DNA from: an uncultured Eubacteriales bacterium | GTDB lineage: Bacteria > Bacillota > Clostridia > Christensenellales > Aristaeellaceae | Reading direction: 5' to 3' | DNA: 33,730 nucleotides | Assembly: GCA_902778055.1 (NCBI GenBank) | Contig: CACYWL010000026.1 | Location: 1-33,730, forward strand | Shown here: in pieces, positions 6,966 to 13,785 of the stretch | Layout of the letters: every line of letters begins with the position of its first letter | How positions within the stretch are numbered: the first letter of the stretch is position 1 | The notes under the pieces: generated by a model | What the model was told of the DNA's origin: nothing | The model's input: only the letters and a program-made list of their open reading frames with translations | Databases searched by the model: none | Translations under genes and position numbers: made by a program

Positions 6966-8428
6966 CACCGCAGGAATTAAAGAACGGCATATTGCAGCTT
7001 GCCATCCAGGGAAAGCTGGTGGAGCAGCGCCCCGAGGAGGGCACTGCAGAAGAACTGTATCGGCAGATTCAGCAGGAAAAGCAGGCGCTGATAAAGGCCG
7101 GGAAGATCAAAAAAGAAAAGCCCCTGCCGGAGATTACGGATGATGAGATTCCATTTGAGATTCCGGAGAGTTGGAAGTGGGTAAGGTTTGGTGATTGCAC
7201 AAACTATGCTCAAGCGAAAGAAAAAATGAGCCCCATTGACCTAACCGATAGCATATGGTCTTTGGATTTGGAAGATATTGAAAAAGATACTGGCAAGATT
7301 ATAAATTATAATACTGCTGGTACTCGTAAGATATCAGGGGAAAAAGTCGTATTTAAGAAAGGTCAGATACTATATAGTAAATTGCGCCCATATTTGAAAA
7401 AAATACTTATTGCTCCAGATGACGGTATCTGTTCCCCGGAACTCGTTCCCTTTTCAGTATATGGAAATCTTGATACACAGTATATTGTTTCTGTATTAAA
7501 GGCTCCACACATTGATTTCCTCATCAATTCTGTTACATATGGTGTGAAAATGCCAAGAGTGGGAACTGACACGATGATAAATCTTTTAATCCCACTTCCG
7601 CCCCTTGCCGAGCAAAAGCGTATCGTTGCTAAAATTGAAGAACTCTTGCCCTATATCGACCGCTATGAAAAAGCCTGGAACCGCCTGGAGGACTTCAACA
7701 AGCGTTTCCCTGCCGATATGCAAAAATCCATTTTGCAGCTTGCCATCCAGGGTAAGCTGGTGGAGCAACGCCCCGAGGAAGGTACTGGTGACGAACTCTA
7801 CCAGCAGATACAACAGGAAAAGCAGGCGCTGATCAAGGCCGGGAAAATCAAAAAGGAAAAGCCACTGCCGGAGATTACCGAAGATGAGATTCCGTTTGAG
7901 ATTCCCGAAAGTTGGAAGTGGGTCAGATGGGGCAATCTTTCTGAATCTATTCAATATGGTTACAATGCTCCTGCATTGCAACAGGGACGAATAAAAATGG
8001 TTAGAATCAGCGATATTCAAAACAATCGCGTCTTATGGAGCACCGTTCCGTATTGTGAAATATCCGAGAATGAGATTAATGCTTACCTTCTCAAACCCAA
8101 TGATATTCTATTCGCCCGAACTGGTGGAACGGTAGGAAAATCATTCCTTGTAAAAGAGATACCAGAAGAATCCGTCTATGCGGGATATTTAATTCGCACT
8201 CGATATAGTTCTTTATTATGCCCACAATATATGAAGTACTTCATGGAAAGCATTCTTTATTGGGAGCAACTGCGTAACGGTACAATAGCAACTGCACAAC
8301 CAAATTGCAATGGGCAGACTCTTTCAAAAATGATCCTTCCCCTTCCACCCCTTGCCGAGCAAAAGCGCATCGTCGCCAAGCTGGAAGAACTGCTGCCGCT
8401 GTGTGAGAAAATGAAAGGAATAGAATGA
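6962..8428 (+). CDS. hsdS: Type I restriction-modification specificity subunit
   Basis: The 488-residue S subunit starts at a GTG overlapping the hsdM stop. It is built of two similar halves. Conserved segment A (about 11-73, beginning LQLAIQGKLVEQRPEEGT and ending ESWKWV) is followed by target-recognition domain 1 (about 74-208). Then come PLPPLAEQKRIVAK and a helical spacer (about 209-257), a near copy of segment A (258-320), target-recognition domain 2 (about 321-458), and a second PLPPLAEQKRIVAK at the end. Each target domain reads one half of a bipartite recognition site and the helical parts set the spacing. The two target domains differ clearly and are more A+T-rich than the conserved parts, which suggests domain exchange. 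The target sequence cannot be read from here. Confidence 0.95.
   Translation: MTPQELKNGILQLAIQGKLVEQRPEEGTAEELYRQIQQEKQALIKAGKIKKEKPLPEITDDEIPFEIPESWKWVRFGDCTNYAQAKEKMSPIDLTDSIWSLDLEDIEKDTGKIINYNTAGTRKISGEKVVFKKGQILYSKLRPYLKKILIAPDDGICSPELVPFSVYGNLDTQYIVSVLKAPHIDFLINSVTYGVKMPRVGTDTMINLLIPLPPLAEQKRIVAKIEELLPYIDRYEKAWNRLEDFNKRFPADMQKSILQLAIQGKLVEQRPEEGTGDELYQQIQQEKQALIKAGKIKKEKPLPEITEDEIPFEIPESWKWVRWGNLSESIQYGYNAPALQQGRIKMVRISDIQNNRVLWSTVPYCEISENEINAYLLKPNDILFARTGGTVGKSFLVKEIPEESVYAGYLIRTRYSSLLCPQYMKYFMESILYWEQLRNGTIATAQPNCNGQTLSKMILPLPPLAEQKRIVAKLEELLPLCEKMKGIE
6992..7180 (+). repeat. hsdS internal repeat, copy 1
   Basis: This 189-base, 63-codon segment is close to identical to 7733-7921 (about 20 differences counted by eye, nearly all silent). 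The copies are direct, in frame, and flank target-recognition domain 1. Recombination between them would delete that domain or let new ones in. Confidence 0.9.
7733..7921 (+). repeat. hsdS internal repeat, copy 2
   Basis: Second copy of the 189-base repeat, directly before target-recognition domain 2. A shorter shared stretch (PLPPLAEQKRIVAK-EELLP) also follows each target domain near 7588-7655 and 8338-8403, so each domain is a cassette with homology on both sides. Confidence 0.9.
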
Positions 8429-8661
8429 GAATGAAGACGCCAATAAACAAGTATGAGTATGACAGACAGTACGCAAAGGACAAGATGCAGCAGGTAAAGC
8501 TGACGCTGAACAAGAGTACGGATGGGGATCTGCTGGCGTGGCTTGAGAAGCAGCCAAACAAACAGGGATATATCAAGGCCCTGATCCGGAAAGATATTCT
8601 GGAGCATGAAACGGGCGAGAATGTTAGTCAAAAGGGAACAGGACACACTCAAAGTGATTGA
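8425..8661 (+). CDS. Small hsd-linked protein, possibly ribbon-helix-helix
   Basis: The 78-residue protein starts with an ATGA that overlaps the hsdS stop, so it is translationally coupled to the restriction-modification operon. It opens with NKYEYDRQYAKDKM, then a short stretch VKLTLNKS that could be a beta-strand, and a helical part LLAWLEKQPNKQGYIKALIRKDI. Small proteins of this pattern are common in Clostridia; the strand-helix-helix order suggests an Arc/CopG-like DNA-binding fold, but I see no decisive motif. It could be a regulator of the operon. An internal ATG at 8431 is an alternative start. A terminator follows at 8711, making this the last gene of the operon. Confidence 0.75.
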   Translation: MRMKTPINKYEYDRQYAKDKMQQVKLTLNKSTDGDLLAWLEKQPNKQGYIKALIRKDILEHETGENVSQKGTGHTQSD

Positions 8662-8710
8662 AAATCAAGGGAAAGAAGATGATGCATTCAAACAGTTGCT
8701 AAGTCAAAAG

Positions 8711-8732
8711 TGGCACATTGTGCCATTTTTTT
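8711..8732 (+). terminator. hsd operon terminator
   Basis: TGGCAC-ATT-GTGCCA stem followed by seven T residues, 50 bases after the last gene of the hsd operon. Confidence 0.8.
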
Positions 8733-8843
8733 GTAGGCTAATCTCAGCTAAAATCGGCCCCAAATGGCAGAAAAACTTCCGGGGAAGAGCCCGAAAGCCT
8801 TGATCTGGTGGGGAGGCTTTTGTTTGTGCAGATCCCGCGAGAT

Positions 8844-8877
8844 CTCTGAGGACTTCAGAGACTCAGAGAGTTTTTTT
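8844..8877 (+). terminator. Second terminator-like hairpin
   Basis: CTCTGAG (8844-8850) pairs with CTCAGAG (8862-8868), then AG and seven T residues. It lies just before the antitoxin RNA promoter and would insulate it from the hsd operon. No gene lies between the two terminators. Confidence 0.6.
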
Positions 8878-8882
8878 CAGAA

Positions 8883-8910
8883 TTGACATTTGGCTTGCGG
8901 TGGATAAAAT
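8883..8910 (+). promoter_or_regulatory. Promoter of the antisense antitoxin RNA
   Basis: A perfect TTGACA (8883-8888), a 16-base spacer and TAAAAT (8905-8910). The strength fits an antitoxin RNA that must be made in excess. There is no start codon with a ribosome binding site downstream on this strand before the terminator, so the product is an RNA. Confidence 0.7.
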
Positions 8911-8936
8911 AAAAAGCGAGGAGAGTAGTGACCTCG
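8906..8936 (-). terminator. Terminator of the toxin mRNA
   Basis: Read on the minus strand, CGAGG-N10-CCTCG (8936 to 8917) is followed by CTTTTTATTTT. This would end the toxin mRNA right on top of the antitoxin promoter, so the two transcripts share about 90 bases of perfectly complementary 3' sequence. Confidence 0.6.
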
Positions 8937-9003
8937 GAGCAATTCACCTACATGGTGAATTCACTAAGACCACCGCATACAGCGAATATGCGGTGGTTTT
9001 CTT
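8916..9003 (+). ncRNA. Candidate antisense RNA antitoxin (RatA-like arrangement)
   Basis: A predicted RNA of about 90 nucleotides begins after the strong promoter at 8883-8910. It contains three hairpins: CGAGG/CCTCG (8917-8936), AATTCACC/GGTGAATT (8941-8961) and ACCACCGCATA/TATGCGGTGGT (8969-8997). The last is followed by TTTTCTTTT and is a clear intrinsic terminator. The RNA converges on the holin-like toxin gene at 9004-9093 (minus) and would pair with the 3' untranslated part of its mRNA. That is the layout of the TxpA/RatA type I toxin-antitoxin systems of Firmicutes. Assignment rests on this layout and structure, not on a sequence match. Confidence 0.65.
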
Positions 9004-9093
9004 TTACTTATCGTTCCGGCTTATAGCCTTCACTAAAGCTATGATGACACCGATTGCCGTAAGAATCACCATGGTGATTTCGTAAGCGCTCAT
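9004..9093 (-). CDS. Putative holin-like toxin, 29 residues (type I TA)
   Basis: The minus strand encodes a 29-residue peptide opening MSAYEITMVILTAIGVI and ending AISRNDK. It has a single hydrophobic membrane helix (about 6-23) and a short basic tail. This closely resembles the putative holin-like toxin family (Hol-Tox) that is widespread in Firmicutes and whose genes are usually missed because of their size. GGCAGGTGG stands about six bases before the ATG, and the stop is TAA. Overproduction of such peptides damages the membrane. The convergent antisense RNA at 8916-9003 is the expected antitoxin. The toxin's own promoter is not obvious in the 100 bases upstream. Confidence 0.85.
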   Translation of the reverse strand: MSAYEITMVILTAIGVIIALVKAISRNDK

Positions 9094-9314
9094 GTGCACC
9101 ACCTGCCTCTCCTTGCCGGATTAGCAGGCGAACCGCTCCGCATATTTCTCCTCGCCGCCAGCATTGCTGCTGACAATTCAGTTTTATTCAGTGAAACCTA
9201 TTCCGTCAAGGAAATGAAACCATGAAGTGCCCAAAGTGCATATTGCCCGATTCTCAAAAAAAACTCGGTAGTTGGAGGAAGATTCCCAGGTTTTGGGAGG
9301 GCCTGAGAGAGAAT

Positions 9315-9350
9315 AAAGAAAACCCTTGAGAACGATTGTCCTCAAGGGTT
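9315..9350 (-). terminator. Terminator of the tRNA-Ser transcript
   Basis: Read on the minus strand, AACCCTTGAG and CTCAAGGGTT (9350-9341 with 9330-9321) form a ten-base-pair stem followed by TTCTTT. It begins just seven bases after the end of tRNA-Ser(GCU). Confidence 0.85.
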
Positions 9351-9357
9351 CCAGAAG

Positions 9358-9445
9358 CGGAGAAGCCGGGATTTGAACCCGGGCTGCGGTCACCCGCACT
9401 ACTCCCTTAGCAGGGGAGCCCCTTCGGCCACTTGGGTACTTCTCC
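9358..9445 (-). tRNA. tRNA-Ser (anticodon GCU)
   Basis: Read on the minus strand, the GGAGAAG acceptor pairs with CTTCTCC followed by discriminator G. The anticodon arm is CTCCC-CTGCTAA-GGGAG, giving GCU, and decodes AGC/AGU. A long variable arm (GTGCGGGTGACCGCAG region) and a T arm with GGTTCAAATCC confirm a serine class II tRNA. The 3' CCA is not encoded and must be added. Confidence 0.95.
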
Positions 9446-9457
9446 ATAGCCGGTGAG

Positions 9458-9543
9458 CGGAGCGAGAGGGATTCGAACCCCCGGTACCTTTCGGTATCAC
9501 TGGTTTTCAAGACCAGCGCCTTCAACCGCTCGGCCATCGCTCC
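9458..9543 (-). tRNA. tRNA-Ser (anticodon UGA)
   Basis: Read on the minus strand, GGAGCGA pairs with TCGCTCC plus discriminator G. The anticodon loop CTTGAAA gives UGA, decoding UCA and related codons. It has a long class II variable arm and T loop GGTTCGAATCC, and no encoded CCA. It lies 12 bases upstream of tRNA-Ser(GCU) on the same transcript. Confidence 0.95.
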
Positions 9544-9563
9544 AGGTTCAACCAGCAAAAAGC

Positions 9564-9592
9564 AGTTTACCATTGTTTTCGGCTTCCGTCAA
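9564..9592 (-). promoter_or_regulatory. Promoter of the two tRNA-Ser genes
   Basis: On the minus strand TTGACG (9592-9587), a 17-base spacer and TAAACT (9569-9564) preceded by TGG. It sits 20 bases before the first tRNA. Confidence 0.7.
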
Positions 9593-9618
9593 GCCTTATT
9601 TTTTGACGCCTGCCCGGA

Positions 9619-10995
9619 TCAGAAGGAACGCCTGCGGGGACGAAGAATAGCGGAGATAAGCTGACGGGGCGTTCCCTCCCGGTCGTTTTCCAGCGGAGGA
9701 ACAAGGAAGACAGCGACAAGAATCCGGAGCACCACGGAGAGCAGCACCAGCATCTTCAGCCGGTCCAGCCCGCCGGAGACGAACCAGCCGGCACTCTCCC
9801 AACCCTCCAGCAGGGCACCGCCGCACATGGTTCCCAGCGCGACTCCGACCAGGGAGGTTACGCAGGCAAAGACGGCGATATAGGAGGGGCGGCCTTCATC
9901 GGGGGTGGCGGAGAGCTGCATGCTGTTGGCCGCCAGGTTGCTTCCGCTCCAGCACATGGCGCCGAAAAAGTTGCGAAGCAGCACCGGCCAGACGCTGCCG
10001 GGGGAGGAGAAGAGGTAAAATGCGTCCATGATCCCGGCCAGGAAGGCGGCCACCAGCATGACGCTGCGGCAGCCGTATTCGTTCAGAGCCCGGCCCCAGC
10101 GCTGCATGACCAGTATGGCGGCAACGGAGGCGGCGGCGGTGCCGAAAATCATCATCTGCATGAAGCTGAGGCCCATGTCGTTGACGGAATACCGGCCGAG
10201 ATAGGGTCCGCAGAGATTGGAGGAGAAGCACCAGGCGGTCCACATGATCACCAGACGGACGAAAGGCCGGTTGCGGAAGATCGTTTTCAGCATGGGGATG
10301 ATCCGCGTATGCTGAGGGCGGTCGCTGTACTGCTCCTTTGCAAAGCCGAAGCAGGCCATATCCAGCATTCCGACCGTGCCGCCCAGAATGAAAATGATGA
10401 TATACCGCGTCTCCACGGGCAGCGTATCCAGCAGCCAGGCGACCACCAGGCCGAAGGCGAGGTTGACCCCGGCGACCACCATGTCCCGGAAGGAAAACCA
10501 GCGGCCGCGGATATTCATCGGAGCCAGATCCGAGAGCCAGGGAAGCCAGCAGACGTTGATCACCGCTCCGCAGCAGGAGCTGATTCCCAGCAGAAAGATC
10601 AGGGTCCACAGCTGCAGCCCCGCAGGGGAAGCCGGAATGATCAGGGGAATCAGGCCGAAGAGCAGCCAGAGCGCCCGGCTGAACATGCCCAGCGTCAGCA
10701 TATACTTTTTGCGCTGATGGGTTCGGTTCACCAGGATCGAATAAGGAATCTGCAGCAGGGCCGCGGCCTGGGGAATGCCGTTCAGCAGACCGAAAGCCAG
10801 ATCCCCGGCCTGCAGCTCGTTGGCGAGGCCGATCATGGCGGTGGTTCCGCCGCCGCAGATAATGCCGTGCAGATTGCCGAAGATATTACCCAGCAGAATC
10901 AGATTCAGGCTTCGCCGGATGACGGCGGGGAGGCGAGCTTCATCGTAAAGCAGGGAAAGGGAGGAGCGGCCGAACCGTCCGAAAAGCTTCCTCAT
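9619..10995 (-). CDS. MFS transporter
   Basis: This 458-residue protein has about twelve predicted membrane helices. An N-terminal cytoplasmic stretch precedes the first helix (SLNLILLGNIFGNLHGII, about 29-46). The loop NRTHQRKKYML (about 90-100) resembles the basic loop between helices 2 and 3 in the major facilitator superfamily, and NIRGRWFSFRD lies in the following cytoplasmic loop. Sequence is closest in style to the poorly characterised Clostridial MFS permeases encoded beside glycosidases. It is divergently transcribed from a GH38-type glycosidase with 276 bases between, so it may import the glycan or sugar concerned. Substrate is not readable from sequence. GAAAGGAAGCC stands before the ATG. 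Confidence 0.85.
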   Translation of the reverse strand: MRKLFGRFGRSSLSLLYDEARLPAVIRRSLNLILLGNIFGNLHGIICGGGTTAMIGLANELQAGDLAFGLLNGIPQAAALLQIPYSILVNRTHQRKKYMLTLGMFSRALWLLFGLIPLIIPASPAGLQLWTLIFLLGISSCCGAVINVCWLPWLSDLAPMNIRGRWFSFRDMVVAGVNLAFGLVVAWLLDTLPVETRYIIIFILGGTVGMLDMACFGFAKEQYSDRPQHTRIIPMLKTIFRNRPFVRLVIMWTAWCFSSNLCGPYLGRYSVNDMGLSFMQMMIFGTAAASVAAILVMQRWGRALNEYGCRSVMLVAAFLAGIMDAFYLFSSPGSVWPVLLRNFFGAMCWSGSNLAANSMQLSATPDEGRPSYIAVFACVTSLVGVALGTMCGGALLEGWESAGWFVSGGLDRLKMLVLLSVVLRILVAVFLVPPLENDREGTPRQLISAILRPRRRSF

Positions 10996-11037
10996 GCAGG
11001 CTTCCTTTCAGTCCCGGGGAAAAGTGAATCGAAAGGC

Positions 11038-11066
11038 ATTATAGTGTTCCGCAGCCTTTCCGTCAA
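11038..11066 (-). promoter_or_regulatory. Promoter of the MFS transporter
   Basis: Minus strand TTGACG (11066-11061), 17-base spacer, TATAAT (11043-11038), 43 bases before the MFS start codon. Confidence 0.75.
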
Positions 11067-11086
11067 CAGCTATTTTTGCCGGGAGA

Positions 11087-11101
11087 GGGAAAGCGTTTCC
11101 C
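11087..11101. promoter_or_regulatory. Candidate operator between MFS and GH38 genes
   Basis: GGGAAA-GCG-TTTCCC is a perfect palindrome, flanked on each side by GCCGGGAGA. The AAAGCGTTT core resembles LacI-family and catabolite-responsive sites, which would suit sugar control of a glycosidase/transporter divergon. No LacI-type regulator is in the window. Confidence 0.35.
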
Positions 11102-11193
11102 GCCGGGAGAGAAAAGCTTTTTCATCGGGAGAGGCGGGCGGAAGCCCGGGGCGGAGCGCCGGCAGGGGAGGCAGCCGGAGCTTCGCCTTTCCG

Positions 11194-11222
11194 TTGAAAT
11201 CAGGGCAAAACTGTGATATCTT
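11194..11222 (+). promoter_or_regulatory. Promoter of the GH38-type gene
   Basis: TTGAAA (11194-11199), a 17-base spacer and TATCTT (11217-11222), about 50 bases before the ATG at 11272. Confidence 0.5.
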
Positions 11223-11271
11223 TTCCGAAGAGATGTTTGTTTCCCATAAAAATAGAAAGGATTTCGTGCCT

Positions 11272-13698
11272 ATGAAATTCTATCTGATTCATCACGCGCA
11301 TACGGATGTGGGCTATACGGATCGGCAGGAGAAAATCGCCTGGAACCACGCGAAATACCTGGAGAGCGTCGTGGAGATTCTTCGGGAGGCGGAGCGAAAG
11401 CCCGAGTGGGCGGGCTTCTGCTGGAACGTGGAATCCTTCTGGATGCTGGAATGCTTCCTGAAATGGAGCACACCGGAATACATCGGCGCCTTCTGGCAGT
11501 ATGTCCAGGAGGGGAAAATCGGCCTGTCCGCCAGTTACCTGAACGGCAGCGACCTGACCGATGAAATGATCCTGAGGGAAACGCTGGAAATGGAGCAGCG
11601 CGTGGCCCGGGAAAACGGGGTCAGGCTGGAAAGCGCCATGACCGCGGATATCAACGGCTACGCCTGGGGTTATCCCTCCCTGATGGCGGAGGCCGGGGTG
11701 AAGCGCCTGCTGTCCGCCGTGCACACCCATCACGGCTATCATGCCGCGGGGAAAAAGCAGTATCCCTTTTACTGGGAGGGCCCGGACGGCCGCAGGCTGC
11801 TGGTCTGGCAGACGGAGCATTATCATCTGGGCAACGAGATCAACATTCATCAGTACTCGGGCCAGTACGGCTACATGATCCAGGACGGCCTGCCCAACAC
11901 CGGCCTGACCAATTGGGAGCTGTCCACCCGCCGGCTGTACGCCTACGCGGAGCAGCTGAAGCTGGACGGCTATCCCTTCTCCTTCTGTCCCATTCTGGTC
12001 TCCGGCCTGTGCACGGACAACTCTCCGCCCGGGCCGAGAATTATCGAATTTGTGCACAGATGGAACGCGGAGCACGGCGCGGAGATTGAGCTGGAAATGA
12101 CCACCCTGGACCGCTTCTTTGAAGAGGCGGAGCGCCATGCGGACGGGATTCCGACCCTGCGGGGAGACTGGACCGACTGGTGGGCGGACGGCACCTGCTC
12201 CACGCCCGACGCGGTGAGCCACTATAAGGAAGCGGTGCGGAAATACCATATGTGCCGTACCCTGGATCCCGACTGCACCCGGGGCGTTTCCCCCGAGCTG
12301 ATGGAAACCGCCCGGCATAACCTGATGCTTTACGCGGAGCATACCTGGGGCTTCTCCGCCAGCGTGTCCGAGCCCGCGCACCCCTTCGTGAATCTGCTGG
12401 ACATGCGGAAAACCCTTTACGCCTCCCGGGCCCACGAAGCTGTGAGCCTCTGCCTGGACGCGCTGTGCGGGCAATTCGGCGAAACGCCCATGGTGATCTG
12501 GAAGGATTACCGGATCCACGCCGTGAACCCCAGCCCGGTTTCCGTCACGGCGATTGCCCGGTGCGATTTTGAAATACTCTTCACCCACAGGCATTTCCGC
12601 CTGATCGATGAAAAGACGGGCCGGGAGGTGCCATGCCAGATGGTTCGGGTCGCCCGGGGATGGCAGTTCAACATCGGCGCGGAGCTTGCGCCGCTGGAGC
12701 ATGCGGTCTACCGCGTGGAGGAAACGCCCGCGCCCAGGCCGCCCATGCCGGGGATGACCAGCGACTACGGCGCGGACGGGGTCTATGATCTGGCCTTCGC
12801 CCGCCACGCCGACCCGGACTGGGTCTGCACGCCCTTTGAGATGATTACGCCCTTCCTGCATGTCCGCTGGGAAATCGGGCGGGGAATTACCTCGATCCGG
12901 GACCGGGTGCGGAACCGGGAGCTGATCACCGATCCGGAAGAAACCGCCTTCGGGCCCATCTATGAAATCACGCCGGTCCGTACGGATCCCTGCACCGAGC
13001 GGCGCCGCATGGGCCGCAACCGGAAGGCGGTTCATACGCAGCGGGATTTCGGACGCCTGACGGACGTCCAGGTTCAGGAGCACGGGAAGGTGCTGAGCCG
13101 CGTGATTCTGACCTATGAAATGGAGGGATGCCGGTCCACGGAGCTGATTCTGACCGCCTGGCACGATCTGCCCCGGCTGGACGTGGATCTGCGGATTCAC
13201 AAGGAGAGCCGCGTCGAGCCGGAAAACCTTTATCTGGCCCTGCCCTTTGCCCGGGAGGACGCGGTTCTGTACGCCGACAAGACCGGCTGCATCCTGCGCC
13301 CCCGCTTAGATCAGATTCCCGGAACCTGCACCGAATACTATGAAACGCAGAACGGCATCGCCTGGACGGACCAGGAGGGCGCGCTTATGATCGAGATGCC
13401 CGACGCGCCCATGATCAGCATGGGCACCCTGCTGCCTCACGATATCCGCCTGGCGGGGGATCCCCTTCAGAAAAACACGGACCGGGTGTATGCCTGGGTG
13501 ATGAACAATTTCTGGGAAACCAATTTCAAGGCTTCCCTGGGAGGCTTCCACCAGTTCCGGTATGTCCTGCGCCTGATGGACACCGCGGATCCGGAGACTG
13601 TTTTTGCCGCAGCCCGGGCGGACAACGCGGGGGTCCTGTGCTTTCCTTCCTTCGACGTGCCCCTGGAGCAGCAGGGGAGTCCGGAGCAAACCTCCTGA
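11272..13698 (+). CDS. Glycoside hydrolase family 38-type (alpha-mannosidase-like) protein
   Basis: The 808-residue protein opens with FYLIHHAHTDVGYTDRQ, the N-terminal metal-site signature of GH38 alpha-mannosidases (His10 and Asp12 in an H-x-D pattern). MTADINGYAWGYP (about 123-135) matches the region around the catalytic nucleophile, Asp126 here. Further family-like parts are HTHHGY and a large beta-rich C-terminal half (about 400-800). There is no signal peptide, so it acts in the cytoplasm, presumably on imported oligosaccharides. The divergent MFS gene is the likely transporter. The frame is open far upstream to 10309, but that part lies opposite the MFS gene and has no family resemblance. 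The ATG at 11272 has AGAAAGGA ten bases before it and begins exactly at the conserved domain. Substrate is not certain. Confidence 0.88.
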   Translation: MKFYLIHHAHTDVGYTDRQEKIAWNHAKYLESVVEILREAERKPEWAGFCWNVESFWMLECFLKWSTPEYIGAFWQYVQEGKIGLSASYLNGSDLTDEMILRETLEMEQRVARENGVRLESAMTADINGYAWGYPSLMAEAGVKRLLSAVHTHHGYHAAGKKQYPFYWEGPDGRRLLVWQTEHYHLGNEINIHQYSGQYGYMIQDGLPNTGLTNWELSTRRLYAYAEQLKLDGYPFSFCPILVSGLCTDNSPPGPRIIEFVHRWNAEHGAEIELEMTTLDRFFEEAERHADGIPTLRGDWTDWWADGTCSTPDAVSHYKEAVRKYHMCRTLDPDCTRGVSPELMETARHNLMLYAEHTWGFSASVSEPAHPFVNLLDMRKTLYASRAHEAVSLCLDALCGQFGETPMVIWKDYRIHAVNPSPVSVTAIARCDFEILFTHRHFRLIDEKTGREVPCQMVRVARGWQFNIGAELAPLEHAVYRVEETPAPRPPMPGMTSDYGADGVYDLAFARHADPDWVCTPFEMITPFLHVRWEIGRGITSIRDRVRNRELITDPEETAFGPIYEITPVRTDPCTERRRMGRNRKAVHTQRDFGRLTDVQVQEHGKVLSRVILTYEMEGCRSTELILTAWHDLPRLDVDLRIHKESRVEPENLYLALPFAREDAVLYADKTGCILRPRLDQIPGTCTEYYETQNGIAWTDQEGALMIEMPDAPMISMGTLLPHDIRLAGDPLQKNTDRVYAWVMNNFWETNFKASLGGFHQFRYVLRLMDTADPETVFAAARADNAGVLCFPSFDVPLEQQGSPEQTS

Positions 13699-13725
13699 AT
13701 TCCCCCGGCCGCAGGGACGACAGCA

Positions 13726-13761
13726 CGGAAAAGGGCTCCCGAAGACCTGCTTCGGGAGCCC
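13726..13761 (-). terminator. Terminator of the GGGtGRT gene (possibly bidirectional)
   Basis: A 12-base-pair stem GGGCTCCCGAAG / CTTCGGGAGCCC (13733-13744 with 13750-13761). On the minus strand it is followed by TTTTCCG. The plus-strand side lacks a T run but the long stem may also slow transcription from the GH38-type gene. Confidence 0.75.
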
Positions 13762-13785
13762 TGAAGGTATTTGGGTGCCTTCTGA

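Noticed and set aside
8606..8803. 65-codon frame overlapping the end of the hsd-linked small gene
   Set aside because: It crosses the hsd terminator and has no family resemblance.
9222..9329. 35-codon plus-strand frame starting MKCPKC, with AAGGAAA upstream
   Set aside because: The single C-x-x-C is suggestive of a zinc-ribbon remnant, but the frame runs into the tRNA terminator and nothing else in it is conserved-looking.
10309..11271. Upstream extension of the GH38-type frame, which would make a protein of 1129 residues
   Set aside because: It lies opposite the MFS coding region and the divergent promoters, shows Gln/Pro/Arg-rich shadow composition, and the conserved domain begins exactly at the ATG at 11272 with its own ribosome binding site.
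11200..13200. 666-codon open frame on the minus strand
   Set aside because: It is antisense to the GH38-type gene; the composition reflects the codon bias of the real gene in a GC-rich reading phase and no family is recognisable.
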